Positions 9,844-18,460 of a DNA stretch of 40,386 bases are shown one piece after another (positions within the stretch are counted from its first letter, which is position 1; the number at the start of each line of letters is the position of its first letter). Origin of the DNA: Gemmatimonadaceae bacterium (GTDB lineage: Bacteria > Gemmatimonadota > Gemmatimonadetes > Gemmatimonadales > Gemmatimonadaceae). The notes below the pieces were generated by a model. It made no database searches, was not told the origin of the DNA, and saw only the letters and a program-made list of their open reading frames with translations. The translations under genes were made by a program, and so were the position numbers. The stretch covers positions 1-40,386 of the forward strand of contig JANWIK010000073.1 in the NCBI GenBank assembly GCA_025449955.1, given 5' to 3'.

Positions 9844-11053
9844 AGCGCAGCGCCTCGATCGGGTCGAGCCGCGACGCCTTGCGCGCCGGATAGTATCCGA
9901 AGAACACGCCAACGGCAGCGGAGAACAGCGCGGCCAGCACGATTCCCTCGGCCGACAGTTGCATGGGCCAGCCTAACGCCTGCCCAACGGTGAACGATGC
10001 GACGATGCCCAACACGACGCCGGCGCCGCCGCCCACGAGACTCAGCATTACGGATTCGCCCAGAAACTGGAGTTGGATGGCATCGTCGGTGGCACCGACC
10101 GCCACGCGGACGCCGATCTCGCGCGTCCGTTCCGTCACCGACACGAGCATCACGTTCATGATGCCGATGCCGCCCACGAGCAGCGAGATCGACGCGATCG
10201 CGACCAGCAGCATGGTCATGGTGTGGCTCGCTTCCATTTGCGCCTGGATGACATCCTCGGGATGACGGATGTTGAAGTCATCCTCTTCGTCGCCGCGCAG
10301 GTGATGGCGGTCGCGCAACACCGCGGCCGCCTGATCGCCGGCCAGGCGCACCGCGGTCTGCGACACGGCGGAGCAGAGAATGTCGTCGAGCCAATCGTTG
10401 CCGCTGATCTTTTTCATCACCGTCGTGTACGGCAGGACGATGAGATCATCCTGGTCCTGCCCCGACGCCGACAGGCCCTTGGGTTGGAGCGTCGCAACCA
10501 CTCGGCACGGCAGCCCGTTGACGCGCACCACCTTCGACAACGGGTCCTCCGCGCCGAAGAGCTGGTCGCGCACTGTTCGGCCGATCACGCACACGTCGGC
10601 TGAACGATCCACGTCGTCGTTGGTGAAGATCGCGCCGCTCGCCGTGGGCCATCGTTTGATGTCGAAGAACGACGGGGCGACGCCGCGAAAATGCGTGTAC
10701 CAATTCTGATTGCCGTATACCACTTGAATCGATCCGTCCACGTTAGGCGATACGCGCGTGATCAGCGGCACCTGGTGCGCGATGGCCTGCGCATCGGCGA
10801 CGGTGAGCGATGGCACGCCGTGCGTTCCGGTGCGGACGCCATTCACCGCGCGGCCGCCCGCCTCGACCCACACGAGGTTGTCGCCCAAGTTGTTCATTTG
10901 CTCCTGGACGCGCGTCTGCCCCGCCTTCCCGATCGCCACGACGCAGATCACCGCGGCGATCCCGATCGTGATGCCGAGGATCGTGAGTAAACTGCGCATT
11001 GGGTTGCGAAGCAGCGCCTGGAGCGCCGAGCCCAGGAGGGCCTTGTGATTCAT
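9836..11053 (-). CDS. MacB-type ABC transporter permease (FtsX/MacB_PCD)
   Basis: 405 aa from the ATG at 11053-11051 (MNHKALLGSALQALLRNPMR). The start at 11131 adds residues unlike the family and extends toward the divergent gene. TM1 is at about 19-40 (LLTILGITIGIAAVICVV), followed by a large periplasmic MacB_PCD domain, then three C-terminal membrane helices including SISLLVGGIGIMNVMLVSVTERTREIG, the FtsX hallmark. It is the first gene of the exporter operon, whose order (permease, adaptor, ATPase) differs from macA-macB. The family exports peptides, lipopeptides or macrolides, or moves lipoproteins; substrate unknown. Confidence 0.93.
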   Translation of the reverse strand: MNHKALLGSALQALLRNPMRSLLTILGITIGIAAVICVVAIGKAGQTRVQEQMNNLGDNLVWVEAGGRAVNGVRTGTHGVPSLTVADAQAIAHQVPLITRVSPNVDGSIQVVYGNQNWYTHFRGVAPSFFDIKRWPTASGAIFTNDDVDRSADVCVIGRTVRDQLFGAEDPLSKVVRVNGLPCRVVATLQPKGLSASGQDQDDLIVLPYTTVMKKISGNDWLDDILCSAVSQTAVRLAGDQAAAVLRDRHHLRGDEEDDFNIRHPEDVIQAQMEASHTMTMLLVAIASISLLVGGIGIMNVMLVSVTERTREIGVRVAVGATDDAIQLQFLGESVMLSLVGGGAGVVLGIVASFTVGQALGWPMQLSAEGIVLAALFSAAVGVFFGYYPARKASRLDPIEALRYE

Positions 11054-11154
11054 GTCGGGAGCGCGTGCACGCGTATATGATATCCGGTCGAACCTGTCAT
11101 GCTCATTACATGCGGCGCTTGGCCGCGACACCTTTCACCCGCGAGAGACGGATC

Positions 11155-12012
11155 ATGAGGTTGCATTTGTCCCCAATCCATCGTGCGCTTCTGGCGAGTG
11201 TCGCGGCGATGGCGGCCGCCGTTGGTTCGGCCCGAGGCCAGGCGGCGAAGCCTGCCGCCCCGGGCGCGCCGCACGCCAAGGCGGTCACGATCGTGATCTT
11301 CGAGAATCGAGATTTCTCGAACATCGTCGACTCGAAGGACGCACCATACCTCAATGCGGCCCTGGTACCCCAGGCGGCCGTGATGACCAACAGCCACGCC
11401 ACGGCGCACCCGAGCGAGCCCAACTATGTCGAGCTGTTCTCGGGCAACGTGCAGGGCGTGACGGGCGACGAATGTCCGGTCACGTCGAACGCGCCCAACA
11501 TCGCGACGCAGCTCCTGGCCGCGCACCTCACCTTCCGCGGCTACGCCGAATCGTTGCCTAACGCAGGGTCCTCGGCGTGCGAGGGGAGCAAGGGGCTCTA
11601 TCGAAGGAAGCACAACCCGTGGGCGGATTTCACGAACGTGCCGGCGGCGCTCAACGTGCCGTACAAATGGGCGCCGGCGTCGCTCGCGATGGTCGTGCCC
11701 AACATGTGCAACGACATGCACGATTGCAGCACCACGGTGGGCGACACGTGGATGAAGCACAATCTTCCCGCGATCATGAAATGGAATGCGGCGCACGACG
11801 GGTTGTTGATCATTACGTGGGATGAAGCGGCGCCCGACGCGGAGGGGACGAACCACATCGCCACGCTGTTGATCGGGCCGATGATCAAGCCGGGCCGCTA
11901 CGCACAGCACATCGATCATGACGACGTGCTGCGGACGGTGGAGCAGATTTACGGGTTGCCGTGCATCGCCAATGCGTGCGGCAAGAACGGCATCACTGGA
12001 GTTTGGCGCTGA
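11155..12012 (+). CDS. Secreted phosphoesterase (acid phosphatase / phospholipase C-like, alkaline phosphatase superfamily)
   Basis: 285 aa from the ATG at 11155, chosen because it begins a clear signal peptide (MRLHLSPIHRALLASVAAMA, cleavage near ARGQA). Motifs of the phosphoesterase family (PF04185 type) follow: IFENRDFSNI (family form ENHSFD) giving the first metal ligand, SHATAHPSEPNYVELFSG with a candidate nucleophile Thr/Ser, ITWDEA, and NHIATLLIGPMIKPG carrying a metal-binding His. Cysteines at GDECPV, SSACEGS, NMCNDMHDCS and LPCIANACG suggest disulfides, in keeping with export. Relatives are periplasmic acid phosphatases or phospholipases C, so a phosphate-scavenging role is likely. 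It is transcribed divergently from the MacB permease across a 101-bp gap. Confidence 0.85.
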   Translation: MRLHLSPIHRALLASVAAMAAAVGSARGQAAKPAAPGAPHAKAVTIVIFENRDFSNIVDSKDAPYLNAALVPQAAVMTNSHATAHPSEPNYVELFSGNVQGVTGDECPVTSNAPNIATQLLAAHLTFRGYAESLPNAGSSACEGSKGLYRRKHNPWADFTNVPAALNVPYKWAPASLAMVVPNMCNDMHDCSTTVGDTWMKHNLPAIMKWNAAHDGLLIITWDEAAPDAEGTNHIATLLIGPMIKPGRYAQHIDHDDVLRTVEQIYGLPCIANACGKNGITGVWR

Positions 12013-12049
12013 AGGCCGAACTCTCGGGGAAGCGCTGGCGCTGGGGGAA

Positions 12050-12066
12050 GCGGCGGCTGGCGCCGC
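12050..12066. terminator. Stem-loop between convergent genes
   Basis: GCGGCG-GCTGG-CGCCGC is a perfect 6-bp stem with a 5-nt loop between the ends of the phosphoesterase and the DUF3592 gene. There is no T-run on either side, so it is at best a weak or Rho-assisted terminator. Confidence 0.3.
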
Positions 12067-12106
12067 CTTGGGGAGGAGGGACCGGGGCGGGGGCCAGCCT
12101 TTCGGG

Positions 12107-13201
12107 TTAGCCGGCAGCGAGGGCCGTCGGTTGGGCGCTCATTCCCGCCGAGACGGTCGTGGCGCCGGCGTCGAGGATCGGGACGTGATCGGCGGCGATC
12201 AGCGTTAGGCCTTGCTGGCCGTTCTTGCCGGCGAACGCGACGATGAGGCCCATGACCAACGGGCCGACCACGAACACCAGAGGGAACCACGAGAGCTCGC
12301 GCGTCAGGTAGCCTTCACTCGGACTCACCGGATTGATGTAGGCGGTCACGCTGTCGCCCACCCGGTAGCGCTGCCTGATCTTGTCTGCCCAACTGTAGCT
12401 GCTCGAGATGTTGATGATCGTGGTTCCGGTCGCAATCACCGTCTCGCTGTCGTGCTGGTACGCATAGGAAATCACCGGGCGATACACGGTGCCGTTGTCG
12501 CCGCTCGAGCTCGCGACATCCATGCTCACGATACGGGCGCGCACCGGCTGCCAGCTCACGTAGCGTTTCACCTGCGAGATGTACATCGACGCGCCGACGA
12601 CGATGAAAATGGCGAGGAACGGGAACATGAGCATGCGCGCGACGCGCACGCCCGCCGCGGCCCGCTGGATCGCGGCCGTGTCCGCGGCACGCGGCCCATC
12701 GGCCAACGCATGCCATCCCGTGAAGGCGCGGACGGCCGCCACGCAGTTGCCCTGTCGTTTGAGGTCGCCGGTCGAGATCGTGGTCCACGGGACCCGCGTT
12801 CCGTTGGTCATCAGGAACACCGGGCGATAGACGGGCGTCGGCGCCGAATTCTGGTTCGTCTGCATCATCGACTTCTCGAGCGCGGCGTCGGAAATGTCGG
12901 ACCAGTTGTACGTCTCGCTGCCGGGCTGGATCAGCCGCCGATGCTGAATGGTCGCCGTGTGCGCGCCGCGATCGAACGTGCAGAGGACGTCTCCGGCGAG
13001 GACCGCCATGGCGAGACCGGCGAGCGCGAACATGCCGCCCACGACCACCGCGACCCAGGCGTTGTGCTCACCCAAGTGGCCGTGCGTGATGTACCAGAGG
13101 ATCACACTGCCTAACGCAGCGAACATCGCGCCGAAGGCCCGGAGGCCCCAGGGTCCCTGGTGCAGCACCAGCCGGGTGTCATCGTGGATCGTGATCTGCA
13201 T
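12107..13201 (-). CDS. DUF3592-containing membrane protein
   Basis: 364 aa from the ATG at 13201-13199 (MQITIHDD). Hydrophobic helices lie at about 22-39, 49-70, 188-208 and 306-325. Residues about 210-325 match the DUF3592 pattern: a membrane helix, WQPVRARIVSMDV, a beta-rich section with YRPVISYAYQ and VGDSVTAYINPVSPSEGYL, then a second helix. DUF3592 proteins are widespread and uncharacterised; the beta part is thought to lie outside the membrane. No Shine-Dalgarno sequence is visible. It stands alone, convergent with the phosphoesterase and 76 bp downstream of the ADOP permease stop, so it could be the distal gene of the PadR-ADOP transcript. Function unknown. Confidence 0.75.
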   Translation of the reverse strand: MQITIHDDTRLVLHQGPWGLRAFGAMFAALGSVILWYITHGHLGEHNAWVAVVVGGMFALAGLAMAVLAGDVLCTFDRGAHTATIQHRRLIQPGSETYNWSDISDAALEKSMMQTNQNSAPTPVYRPVFLMTNGTRVPWTTISTGDLKRQGNCVAAVRAFTGWHALADGPRAADTAAIQRAAAGVRVARMLMFPFLAIFIVVGASMYISQVKRYVSWQPVRARIVSMDVASSSGDNGTVYRPVISYAYQHDSETVIATGTTIINISSSYSWADKIRQRYRVGDSVTAYINPVSPSEGYLTRELSWFPLVFVVGPLVMGLIVAFAGKNGQQGLTLIAADHVPILDAGATTVSAGMSAQPTALAAG

Positions 13202-13277
13202 GGCGGGCTCGGAGGTGTTTCGGTGTCGACGCCCCACGTGCGGGCGCCGCAACGTCCGAAAAACCCCGTACCCCGCG

Positions 13278-15941
13278 CTACGCGTCGCGCAGCGCGATCA
13301 TCGGGTCGACGCGCGTCGCACGCCGCGCCGGCACGAGGCACGCCAACGCCGCGATCACGCAGAAGAGGGCTGCCATGGCGAGAAAGGTCAGCGGGTCCGT
13401 CGCGCGCACGTGGAACAAGAATCCGGAGAGCAATCGCGTGAGCCCGAGTGCCGCCACCGCGCCGATGACGAGACCGGCCGCGACGAGACGCATCCCTTGT
13501 CCGAGCACCATCGCGCGCACCCCCGCCGGCTGGGCGCCGAGTGCCACGCGGATCCCGATCTCGCGTGTGCGCCGGCTCACCGTGAACGCGATGACGCCCG
13601 CGAGACCAGCCGCCGTGATGATGAGCGCGACGAGCGCGAACGCGCCAATGAGCGCGAGCGTGATGCGCGGCGTGGCCACCGAGTTGCCGCGCAGATGCTC
13701 CAGCGTTTGCACCTCGGTCACGGGCTGCGCCGGATCGAGATCGTGCACGATGGCGCGCAGCTCGCTCGAGACGAACGCCGGATCGCCGCGCGTGCGCACC
13801 AGCACGCGCATGTCGCTGAACGTGCTGATGGCGAACGGCGCGTAGAGCGCCGGCGTCTCCTGCTGCGCGGGGCCGTACTGCGTCACGTCGCCGACGATGC
13901 CGACCACCGGCGACCAACTCTTGCCGTCGTTGAATGAGAGCCGCGCGCCGATCGGATTCGCGCCGCCCCAGTAGCGTCGCGCGGCGGTCTGGTTGATGAC
14001 GACGGGCTCGTTCGCCGTATCACGGTCCGTCGCCGTGAACGTGCGTCCGCGCACGAGCGCGATGCCGAGCACGCGGAAGTAATCCGGCGACGCGATGCGC
14101 ACATCCATGGTCGGCGCCGTTTGCCCTTGGCCGAGCGCGCGTCCATCGATGCGGAAGGACGCGTTGTTAGGCTGGCCATCGTTCATGGGTGATGCGTTCG
14201 AGACGGCGACGCCGACCACGCCCGCGCGCGCGCTCAACCGGTCGACCAACGTCTCCTCCATGTGGCGCACCGCCGGCCCATTGGCGTACTTCGACCAATT
14301 GAGATCGACGCGCGCTGTTAGGACGTTGGCCGGATCGAACCCCGGGTCGACGCGCTGCAGATTCAAGAAGCTGCGCAGCAACAGCCCGGCGCCGACCAGC
14401 AGCATGAAGGCGATCGCCACCTGGGCCGAGATCAACGCGCCCCGCACGCGCACGCGTGCGCCGCCCAACGTGGACGCCGTGCCATCTTCTTTGAGGCCGG
14501 AGGCGAGATCACGGCGCGACGTGAGCGCGGGGATGAGCCCGAGCACGACGCCGGTGAGCGCGGACACCGCGAATGCGAATGCGAGCGCGCGCCCATCCAT
14601 CGCGATCTCCGCGGCGCGGGGCGTGAACATCGCGGTGAAGGACACGAGGACGCCGAGCATCGCGTAGGCGACGCCCAAGCCTAACACACCGCCCGCCACC
14701 GCGAGCAGCGTGCTCTCGGTGACGAGTTGGCGCGCGATGCGGCCACGGCCGGCGCCCAACACGGCGCGCAGCGCCATCTCGCGTTCGCGGCGCAGCTCCC
14801 GCGCCAGCGTCAAGTTGGCGACGTTGGCGCAGGCGATGAGCAAGACGAATCCCGCCGTCGCGAGCAGTACGATCAGCGTGGGGCGCGCCCCGCGCGTGAT
14901 CTCGTCGCGATACATCACGGCCCCGATGCCGATGCGGTCGGCCGCCTTGTAGGCGTCGGGGTACGCGTGATGGAGTCGCGCCGACACCCCGGCGACGTCC
15001 GCGCTTGCCCGGGCCAGCGAGACACCGGGCTCGAGTCGTCCCAGGAGCGTGACCATCCGCGCCGTGCGCGAGTCGAGCATGTCCTTGGACATGCGGAACG
15101 GGCACGACGAGATGGGCATGTAGATGTCGTTGTGGTCGGGATCCTGCGGCAGGAAGGGGAGCACGCCGATCACGGTGTGCACGCGGTCGTTCATGGTGAA
15201 CGTGCGGCCGACGATGTGGGGATCGCCGCCCAACGCGCGCTGCCAGAACTCGTAGCTGAGGACGATCACCGGCGCGGCGCCCGGCTGGTCTTCGCCGGCC
15301 TGGAAGGTCCGGCCGAGGAGGGGCTTTACGCCTAACACATTGAAGAACCCGGCCGAGACGACGCCGGTCTGGACGCGCCGCGGCTCGTCGCGCCCCAGAA
15401 GCGTGAACGCCATGGAGTGGTATTCGGCCATCGCGTCGAAGGCGTGCGTCCCGGACTCGTAGTCGGCCGCCTCCATCGCCGAGAATCCGATGTCGGGGAC
15501 GGCGCCGGCATTGGCCGGTTGGTCGATGTGGACGAGGCGGTCGCCGTTGGCGTAGGGCAGCGGCCGCACGAGGACGCCATCGATCACGCTGAAGATGGCC
15601 GTGGTGGCGCCGATGCCTAACGCAAGCGTGACGAGCGACGCGAGCGTGAACGCGGGGGCGCGGCGCAGGGTGCGGGTCGCGACGCGAAGGTCCTGCCAGA
15701 GCGTGTGCATGAATTCGGTCCTCGCGCGCTCGCGGGTGCGTTTGCCCTGCACGGTGAGGCAGGCGTCGCGGACGGCCGCCACGTCGCCGAACGCGGCCAG
15801 TGCTTCGCGCCGCGCGTCGGCCTCGGTCCGGCCTAACGCAACCAGCTCGCGGGTGCGCATCTCGAGATGAAAGGCCAGCTCGTGGTCGACGTCGCGCGAC
15901 GTGCCGCCCCGGCCGGCCGACAAGTGGAAGGCGCGTTTCAT
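13278..15941 (-). CDS. ADOP-family ABC permease (duplicated MacB/FtsX permease with N-terminal prefix domain)
   Basis: 887 aa, the usual size of 'acidobacterial duplicated orphan permeases'. Residues about 1-85 are the soluble permease prefix domain (DVDHELAFHLEMRTRELVALG). Then come two MacB_PCD-FtsX units: TM near residues 97-118 (LASLVTLALGIGATTAIFSV), a periplasmic domain, and a TM cluster about 345-470 with ANVANLTLARELRREREMALR; then a second periplasmic domain and TM cluster about 760-880 with TVSRRTREIGIRVALGA. The family lacks a dedicated ATPase gene and is nearly always preceded by a PadR regulator, as here. Transported substrate is unknown. Four motif copies (GCCTAAC on the plus strand) lie between 14680 and 15836. 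Confidence 0.93.
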   Translation of the reverse strand: MKRAFHLSAGRGGTSRDVDHELAFHLEMRTRELVALGRTEADARREALAAFGDVAAVRDACLTVQGKRTRERARTEFMHTLWQDLRVATRTLRRAPAFTLASLVTLALGIGATTAIFSVIDGVLVRPLPYANGDRLVHIDQPANAGAVPDIGFSAMEAADYESGTHAFDAMAEYHSMAFTLLGRDEPRRVQTGVVSAGFFNVLGVKPLLGRTFQAGEDQPGAAPVIVLSYEFWQRALGGDPHIVGRTFTMNDRVHTVIGVLPFLPQDPDHNDIYMPISSCPFRMSKDMLDSRTARMVTLLGRLEPGVSLARASADVAGVSARLHHAYPDAYKAADRIGIGAVMYRDEITRGARPTLIVLLATAGFVLLIACANVANLTLARELRREREMALRAVLGAGRGRIARQLVTESTLLAVAGGVLGLGVAYAMLGVLVSFTAMFTPRAAEIAMDGRALAFAFAVSALTGVVLGLIPALTSRRDLASGLKEDGTASTLGGARVRVRGALISAQVAIAFMLLVGAGLLLRSFLNLQRVDPGFDPANVLTARVDLNWSKYANGPAVRHMEETLVDRLSARAGVVGVAVSNASPMNDGQPNNASFRIDGRALGQGQTAPTMDVRIASPDYFRVLGIALVRGRTFTATDRDTANEPVVINQTAARRYWGGANPIGARLSFNDGKSWSPVVGIVGDVTQYGPAQQETPALYAPFAISTFSDMRVLVRTRGDPAFVSSELRAIVHDLDPAQPVTEVQTLEHLRGNSVATPRITLALIGAFALVALIITAAGLAGVIAFTVSRRTREIGIRVALGAQPAGVRAMVLGQGMRLVAAGLVIGAVAALGLTRLLSGFLFHVRATDPLTFLAMAALFCVIAALACLVPARRATRVDPMIALRDA

Positions 15942-15956
15942 GACGGGCGTTGTCGG

Positions 15957-16289
15957 TTAGGCGGGCGACGCGCTGAGCGCCGCCGAGACCGCGAGCGTGT
16001 ATCGCGTCCACCGGAGGACCTCGGCCTGCAGGTGCTTCCGGCCCGCGCTCGTCAGCGTGTAGTACTTGGCTTCGCGGCCCGTCTCGGAGATGCCCCATTC
16101 CTCCGCGAGGAACGCCTTCCGCTCGAGGCGGTGGAGCGCCGGATACAACGCGCCCTCTTGCACCTGGAGCGCGTCGCGCGTGGTATCGCGAATCCACTTG
16201 CCCACGCCGTAGCCATGATTCGGCCCCCAGGTGAGCGCCTTGAGAATCAGTACGTCCAGGGTGCCCGTGTACAGATCGCTGCCCGCCAT
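15957..16289 (-). CDS. PadR-family transcriptional regulator
   Basis: 110 aa, typical of the short PadR subfamily. Begins MAGSDLYTGTLDVLILKAL, then GYGVGKWI, the recognition-helix region VQEGALYPALHRLERKAFL and the wing TGREAKYYTLTSAGRK. A GGGGGG run lies just before the ATG. It ends 15 bp before the ADOP permease starts, the standard PadR-ADOP pair, so it most likely represses that operon. Its TAA stop lies inside GCCTAAC. AT-richer DNA upstream (GATACCTAA at 16357) may hold promoter and operator. Confidence 0.93.
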   Translation of the reverse strand: MAGSDLYTGTLDVLILKALTWGPNHGYGVGKWIRDTTRDALQVQEGALYPALHRLERKAFLAEEWGISETGREAKYYTLTSAGRKHLQAEVLRWTRYTLAVSAALSASPA

Positions 16290-16339
16290 CGACCCCCCGA
16301 TGCTCAGTTCATTGGTACTACGTGGCCTCCGCCGTCATG

Positions 16340-16373
16340 GTTACAGGATGACGTGAGATACCTAAGTGGACAA
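16340..16373 (-). promoter_or_regulatory. Possible promoter/operator of padR-ADOP operon
   Basis: On the minus strand TTGTCC (16373-16368) is followed by TTAGGTATC and then TGTAAC (16345-16340). The region is AT-richer than its surroundings and lies about 50-85 nt before the padR start. Spacing between the hexamers (22 nt) is poor, so the exact promoter is uncertain. Confidence 0.25.
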
Positions 16374-16409
16374 GGGGTCTGACGCGAACCGAACACTGTC
16401 CGGGGTGTG

Positions 16410-17171
16410 CTATTCGTACATGGCTCCCGGGTCGGCCTGCGCCAGCTCGATCAGGAATTCGCCGATCTGGCGGCATGCGTCATCGAAGAAGCGGCGCCCT
16501 TTGTCGGCGGTGGACTTGGCGGGGTTGCCGACACCGGTGTCGTCGGTCACCGCCGTCCACCGGCGGGGCGCCCACGCCCACCCCTCGCGCAGTGCACGCA
16601 CGCGAAACCGGCGCGCGCGTCCTGGCCCCGCGCTCGACAGGGGCGCGACGAGGTCGGGCGCGATCGCCATCATCGTGCTCGTCTCGAGCTCGCCAGCGTG
16701 ATCGCCGGGTTCGTCGAAGTACGCCTTGGGGTCGACGCTCGCGTACCAGTTCACGGCGCAGAGCAAAATCGGAGTCGACGGTTGCAGCTCGCGGATCATC
16801 TGCCGGAAGTCGTTGCCGCCGTGGCCGTTCAGGATCACGAGCTTGCGGATGCCGTGCGGCGCGAGGCTCCGAACCACATCGCCCAGCAGCGCGGCCTGCG
16901 TGCTCGGGTTCATGTTGATGCAGAAGGGCACGTCCAGCTGTCCGGTGTTGACGCCGAACGGGATGGCGGGCAGCACGACAACGCGTGCCCCGTGGTCCCA
17001 GGCGAAACGCGCCGATTCCGCAGCCACACGCTCCGACTCGATCACGTCGGTCGCGTACGGCAAATGGAGATTGTGGGCCTCGGTCGCACCCCACGGAAGA
17101 ATGGCGACGTCGTATGCGGCGTCTCGCACGGTGGTCAGCGAGGTTTCGCCGAGGATGTACGGGCGGCTCAT
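16410..17171 (-). CDS. Creatininase-family amidohydrolase
   Basis: 253 aa from the ATG at 17171-17169 (MSRPYILGETS); the longer frame to 17249 begins with Arg-rich residues unlike the family. Metal-site motifs of the creatinine amidohydrolase fold are present: ATEAHNLHLPYATD (E31, H33 or H36, D42), NGHGGND (H118), and GDHAGELETS (E161). Members open cyclic or linear amides such as creatinine, formamides in riboflavin/F420 synthesis (ArfB) or mycofactocin precursor peptides (MftE). None of those partner genes is here, so substrate is open. Cytoplasmic, no signal peptide. It diverges from the gas vesicle cluster across 173 bp. Confidence 0.85.
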   Translation of the reverse strand: MSRPYILGETSLTTVRDAAYDVAILPWGATEAHNLHLPYATDVIESERVAAESARFAWDHGARVVVLPAIPFGVNTGQLDVPFCINMNPSTQAALLGDVVRSLAPHGIRKLVILNGHGGNDFRQMIRELQPSTPILLCAVNWYASVDPKAYFDEPGDHAGELETSTMMAIAPDLVAPLSSAGPGRARRFRVRALREGWAWAPRRWTAVTDDTGVGNPAKSTADKGRRFFDDACRQIGEFLIELAQADPGAMYE

Positions 17172-17344
17172 CAGTGGACCAGTGGGTCGGAGGGATGGTC
17201 TGACAAGGATGCGGCGGCGTCGCAAGCCCCGCCACAGGTCGGTACGCATCTTGACTCCGGGCCTTCACTTGCGCACGCTTGGGGCAACCCTCGCGGCTCA
17301 CGTGCGGGCTGCCAAGGGACTGCGACGACGCATAGTGGAGGCGT

Positions 17345-18151
17345 ATGGAGATGGACGAAGTGACACTTGCCCCGCGCACGACTGCGGGTCCGCCGGACGG
17401 AGGCAAGTACGTCTACTGCATCGTGCGCACGGACTCGCCATGCGAGTTCGGCGCAATCGGGATGGGTGGGGAAGGGAAACGCGTGTACACGGTGCACCAC
17501 ATGGATCTGGCCGCGGTGGTGAGCGACACGCCCATCGTGATTTACGATCCGACGCGCGAGAACGTGTTGGCGCACGAGTTCGTCAACGAAACCGTCATGC
17601 GCGAACACACCGTGATCCCCATGTCGTTCGGCACCGTGTTCCGCTCGGAGGACGACGTCACGGAACTGCTGCGCTCGACGTACCAGGCGTTCAGCGACGT
17701 GCTCGACAAGATGCGGGACAAGATCGAGTTCGGTCTCAAGGTGTTGTGGGATCGCGAGCAGGTGGTGGCGACGCTCGAGCGGACCAACGAGGAGATCGGC
17801 CGCCTAAAAGAAGAGATCGAGAACAACGCGCAGAGCTCCACGTATTTCGCGCGCGTTCAGTTAGGCCGGCTCGTGGAATCGGCGCTCGAGGAAGCTGGGA
17901 ATGCCTTCGTGTCCGACGTGCACGAATCGCTGCGCCCCGTCGCCGTGGCCAGCCGCAGCAGCAAACCGATCGGCGACCGGATGATCATGAACGCCGCGTT
18001 CCTCGTCGAGCGCTCGGCGAGCGAGCGGTTCGATGAGAAGGTGCGCGAATTGAGCCATCGCCACGAAGGCCTGCTCACGTTCAAGTACACCGGCCCCTGG
18101 CCGCCGTACAACTTCGTGAACATCAAGCTCAAGCTCGAGCGCGCGGACTGA
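17345..18151 (+). CDS. gvpF: Gas vesicle protein GvpL/GvpF (copy 1)
   Basis: 268 aa, first gene of the gas vesicle cluster. A strong GGAGG stands 3 nt before the ATG. The N-terminal GvpF/L alpha-beta domain starts KYVYCIVRT and reads HHMDLAAVVSDTP, then TVIPMSFGTVF; a coiled segment follows (about 135-165, ERTNEEIGRLKEEIENNAQ); the C-terminal domain has MIMNAAFLVERS and ends with the family signature GPWPPYNFVNI. GvpF/L proteins are minor shell components that bind GvpA and nucleate assembly. Two more paralogues follow in the cluster. The gvpF versus gvpL label is arbitrary, because both are one family. Confidence 0.95.
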   Translation: MEMDEVTLAPRTTAGPPDGGKYVYCIVRTDSPCEFGAIGMGGEGKRVYTVHHMDLAAVVSDTPIVIYDPTRENVLAHEFVNETVMREHTVIPMSFGTVFRSEDDVTELLRSTYQAFSDVLDKMRDKIEFGLKVLWDREQVVATLERTNEEIGRLKEEIENNAQSSTYFARVQLGRLVESALEEAGNAFVSDVHESLRPVAVASRSSKPIGDRMIMNAAFLVERSASERFDEKVRELSHRHEGLLTFKYTGPWPPYNFVNIKLKLERAD

Positions 18152-18157
18152 CGGACA

Positions 18158-18460
18158 ATGGGCCTTCTGTCGAAGCTCCTCACGTTCCCGGTGTCCGGAC
18201 CGGTGGCCGGCATCAAGTGGTCGCTGGAGATGGTGGAGCGCACGGCGCGCGATGAGCTGACCGACGACACGCCCATCAAGCAGGACATGATGGAGTTGCA
18301 GCTCGCGCTCGAGAGCGGCGAGATCGACGACGCGATGTACCTCGAGCGCGAGAAGGAGTTGATGCAGCGGCTGCGCGACGTCCGCTATTGGCGCGAACAA
18401 TTCGGCATGGGTGTCTCGGGTGGTCCCGTTCGCGTGCAGCGCGACGAGGACGAGCGCTGA
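18158..18460 (+). CDS. gvpG: Gas vesicle protein GvpG
   Basis: 100 aa. The N-terminus MGLLSKLLTFPVSGPVAGIKW is the conserved start of GvpG, followed by helical acidic sequence (LTDDTPIKQDMMELQLALES) and a basic/acidic tail. GvpG is a small helical accessory protein needed for assembly in haloarchaea and actinobacteria and is found between gvpF and gvpL or gvpJ, as here. It begins 6 bp after the first gvpF/L stop. Its last codons carry GAGGA, which also serves as the ribosome site of the next gene. Confidence 0.93.
   Translation: MGLLSKLLTFPVSGPVAGIKWSLEMVERTARDELTDDTPIKQDMMELQLALESGEIDDAMYLEREKELMQRLRDVRYWREQFGMGVSGGPVRVQRDEDER
18446..18459 (+). promoter_or_regulatory. Ribosome binding site and CTG start deciding the second gvpF/L
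   Basis: GAGGA (18446-18450), 6 nt of spacer, then CTG (18457-18459) forming a CTGA overlap with the gvpG stop. No ATG, GTG or TTG lies at a sensible position: the nearest TTG (18388) is 70 bp inside gvpG and would add 23 Arg-rich residues. Confidence 0.6.

Noticed and set aside
14509-16197. 562-codon minus-strand frame
   Set aside because: Arg/Pro/His-rich shadow of the ADOP permease in another phase.
17251-17279. Sigma-70 promoter for the gvp cluster (TTGACT at 17251-17256)
   Set aside because: No acceptable -10 hexamer 15-19 nt downstream (CACGCT at the expected place).
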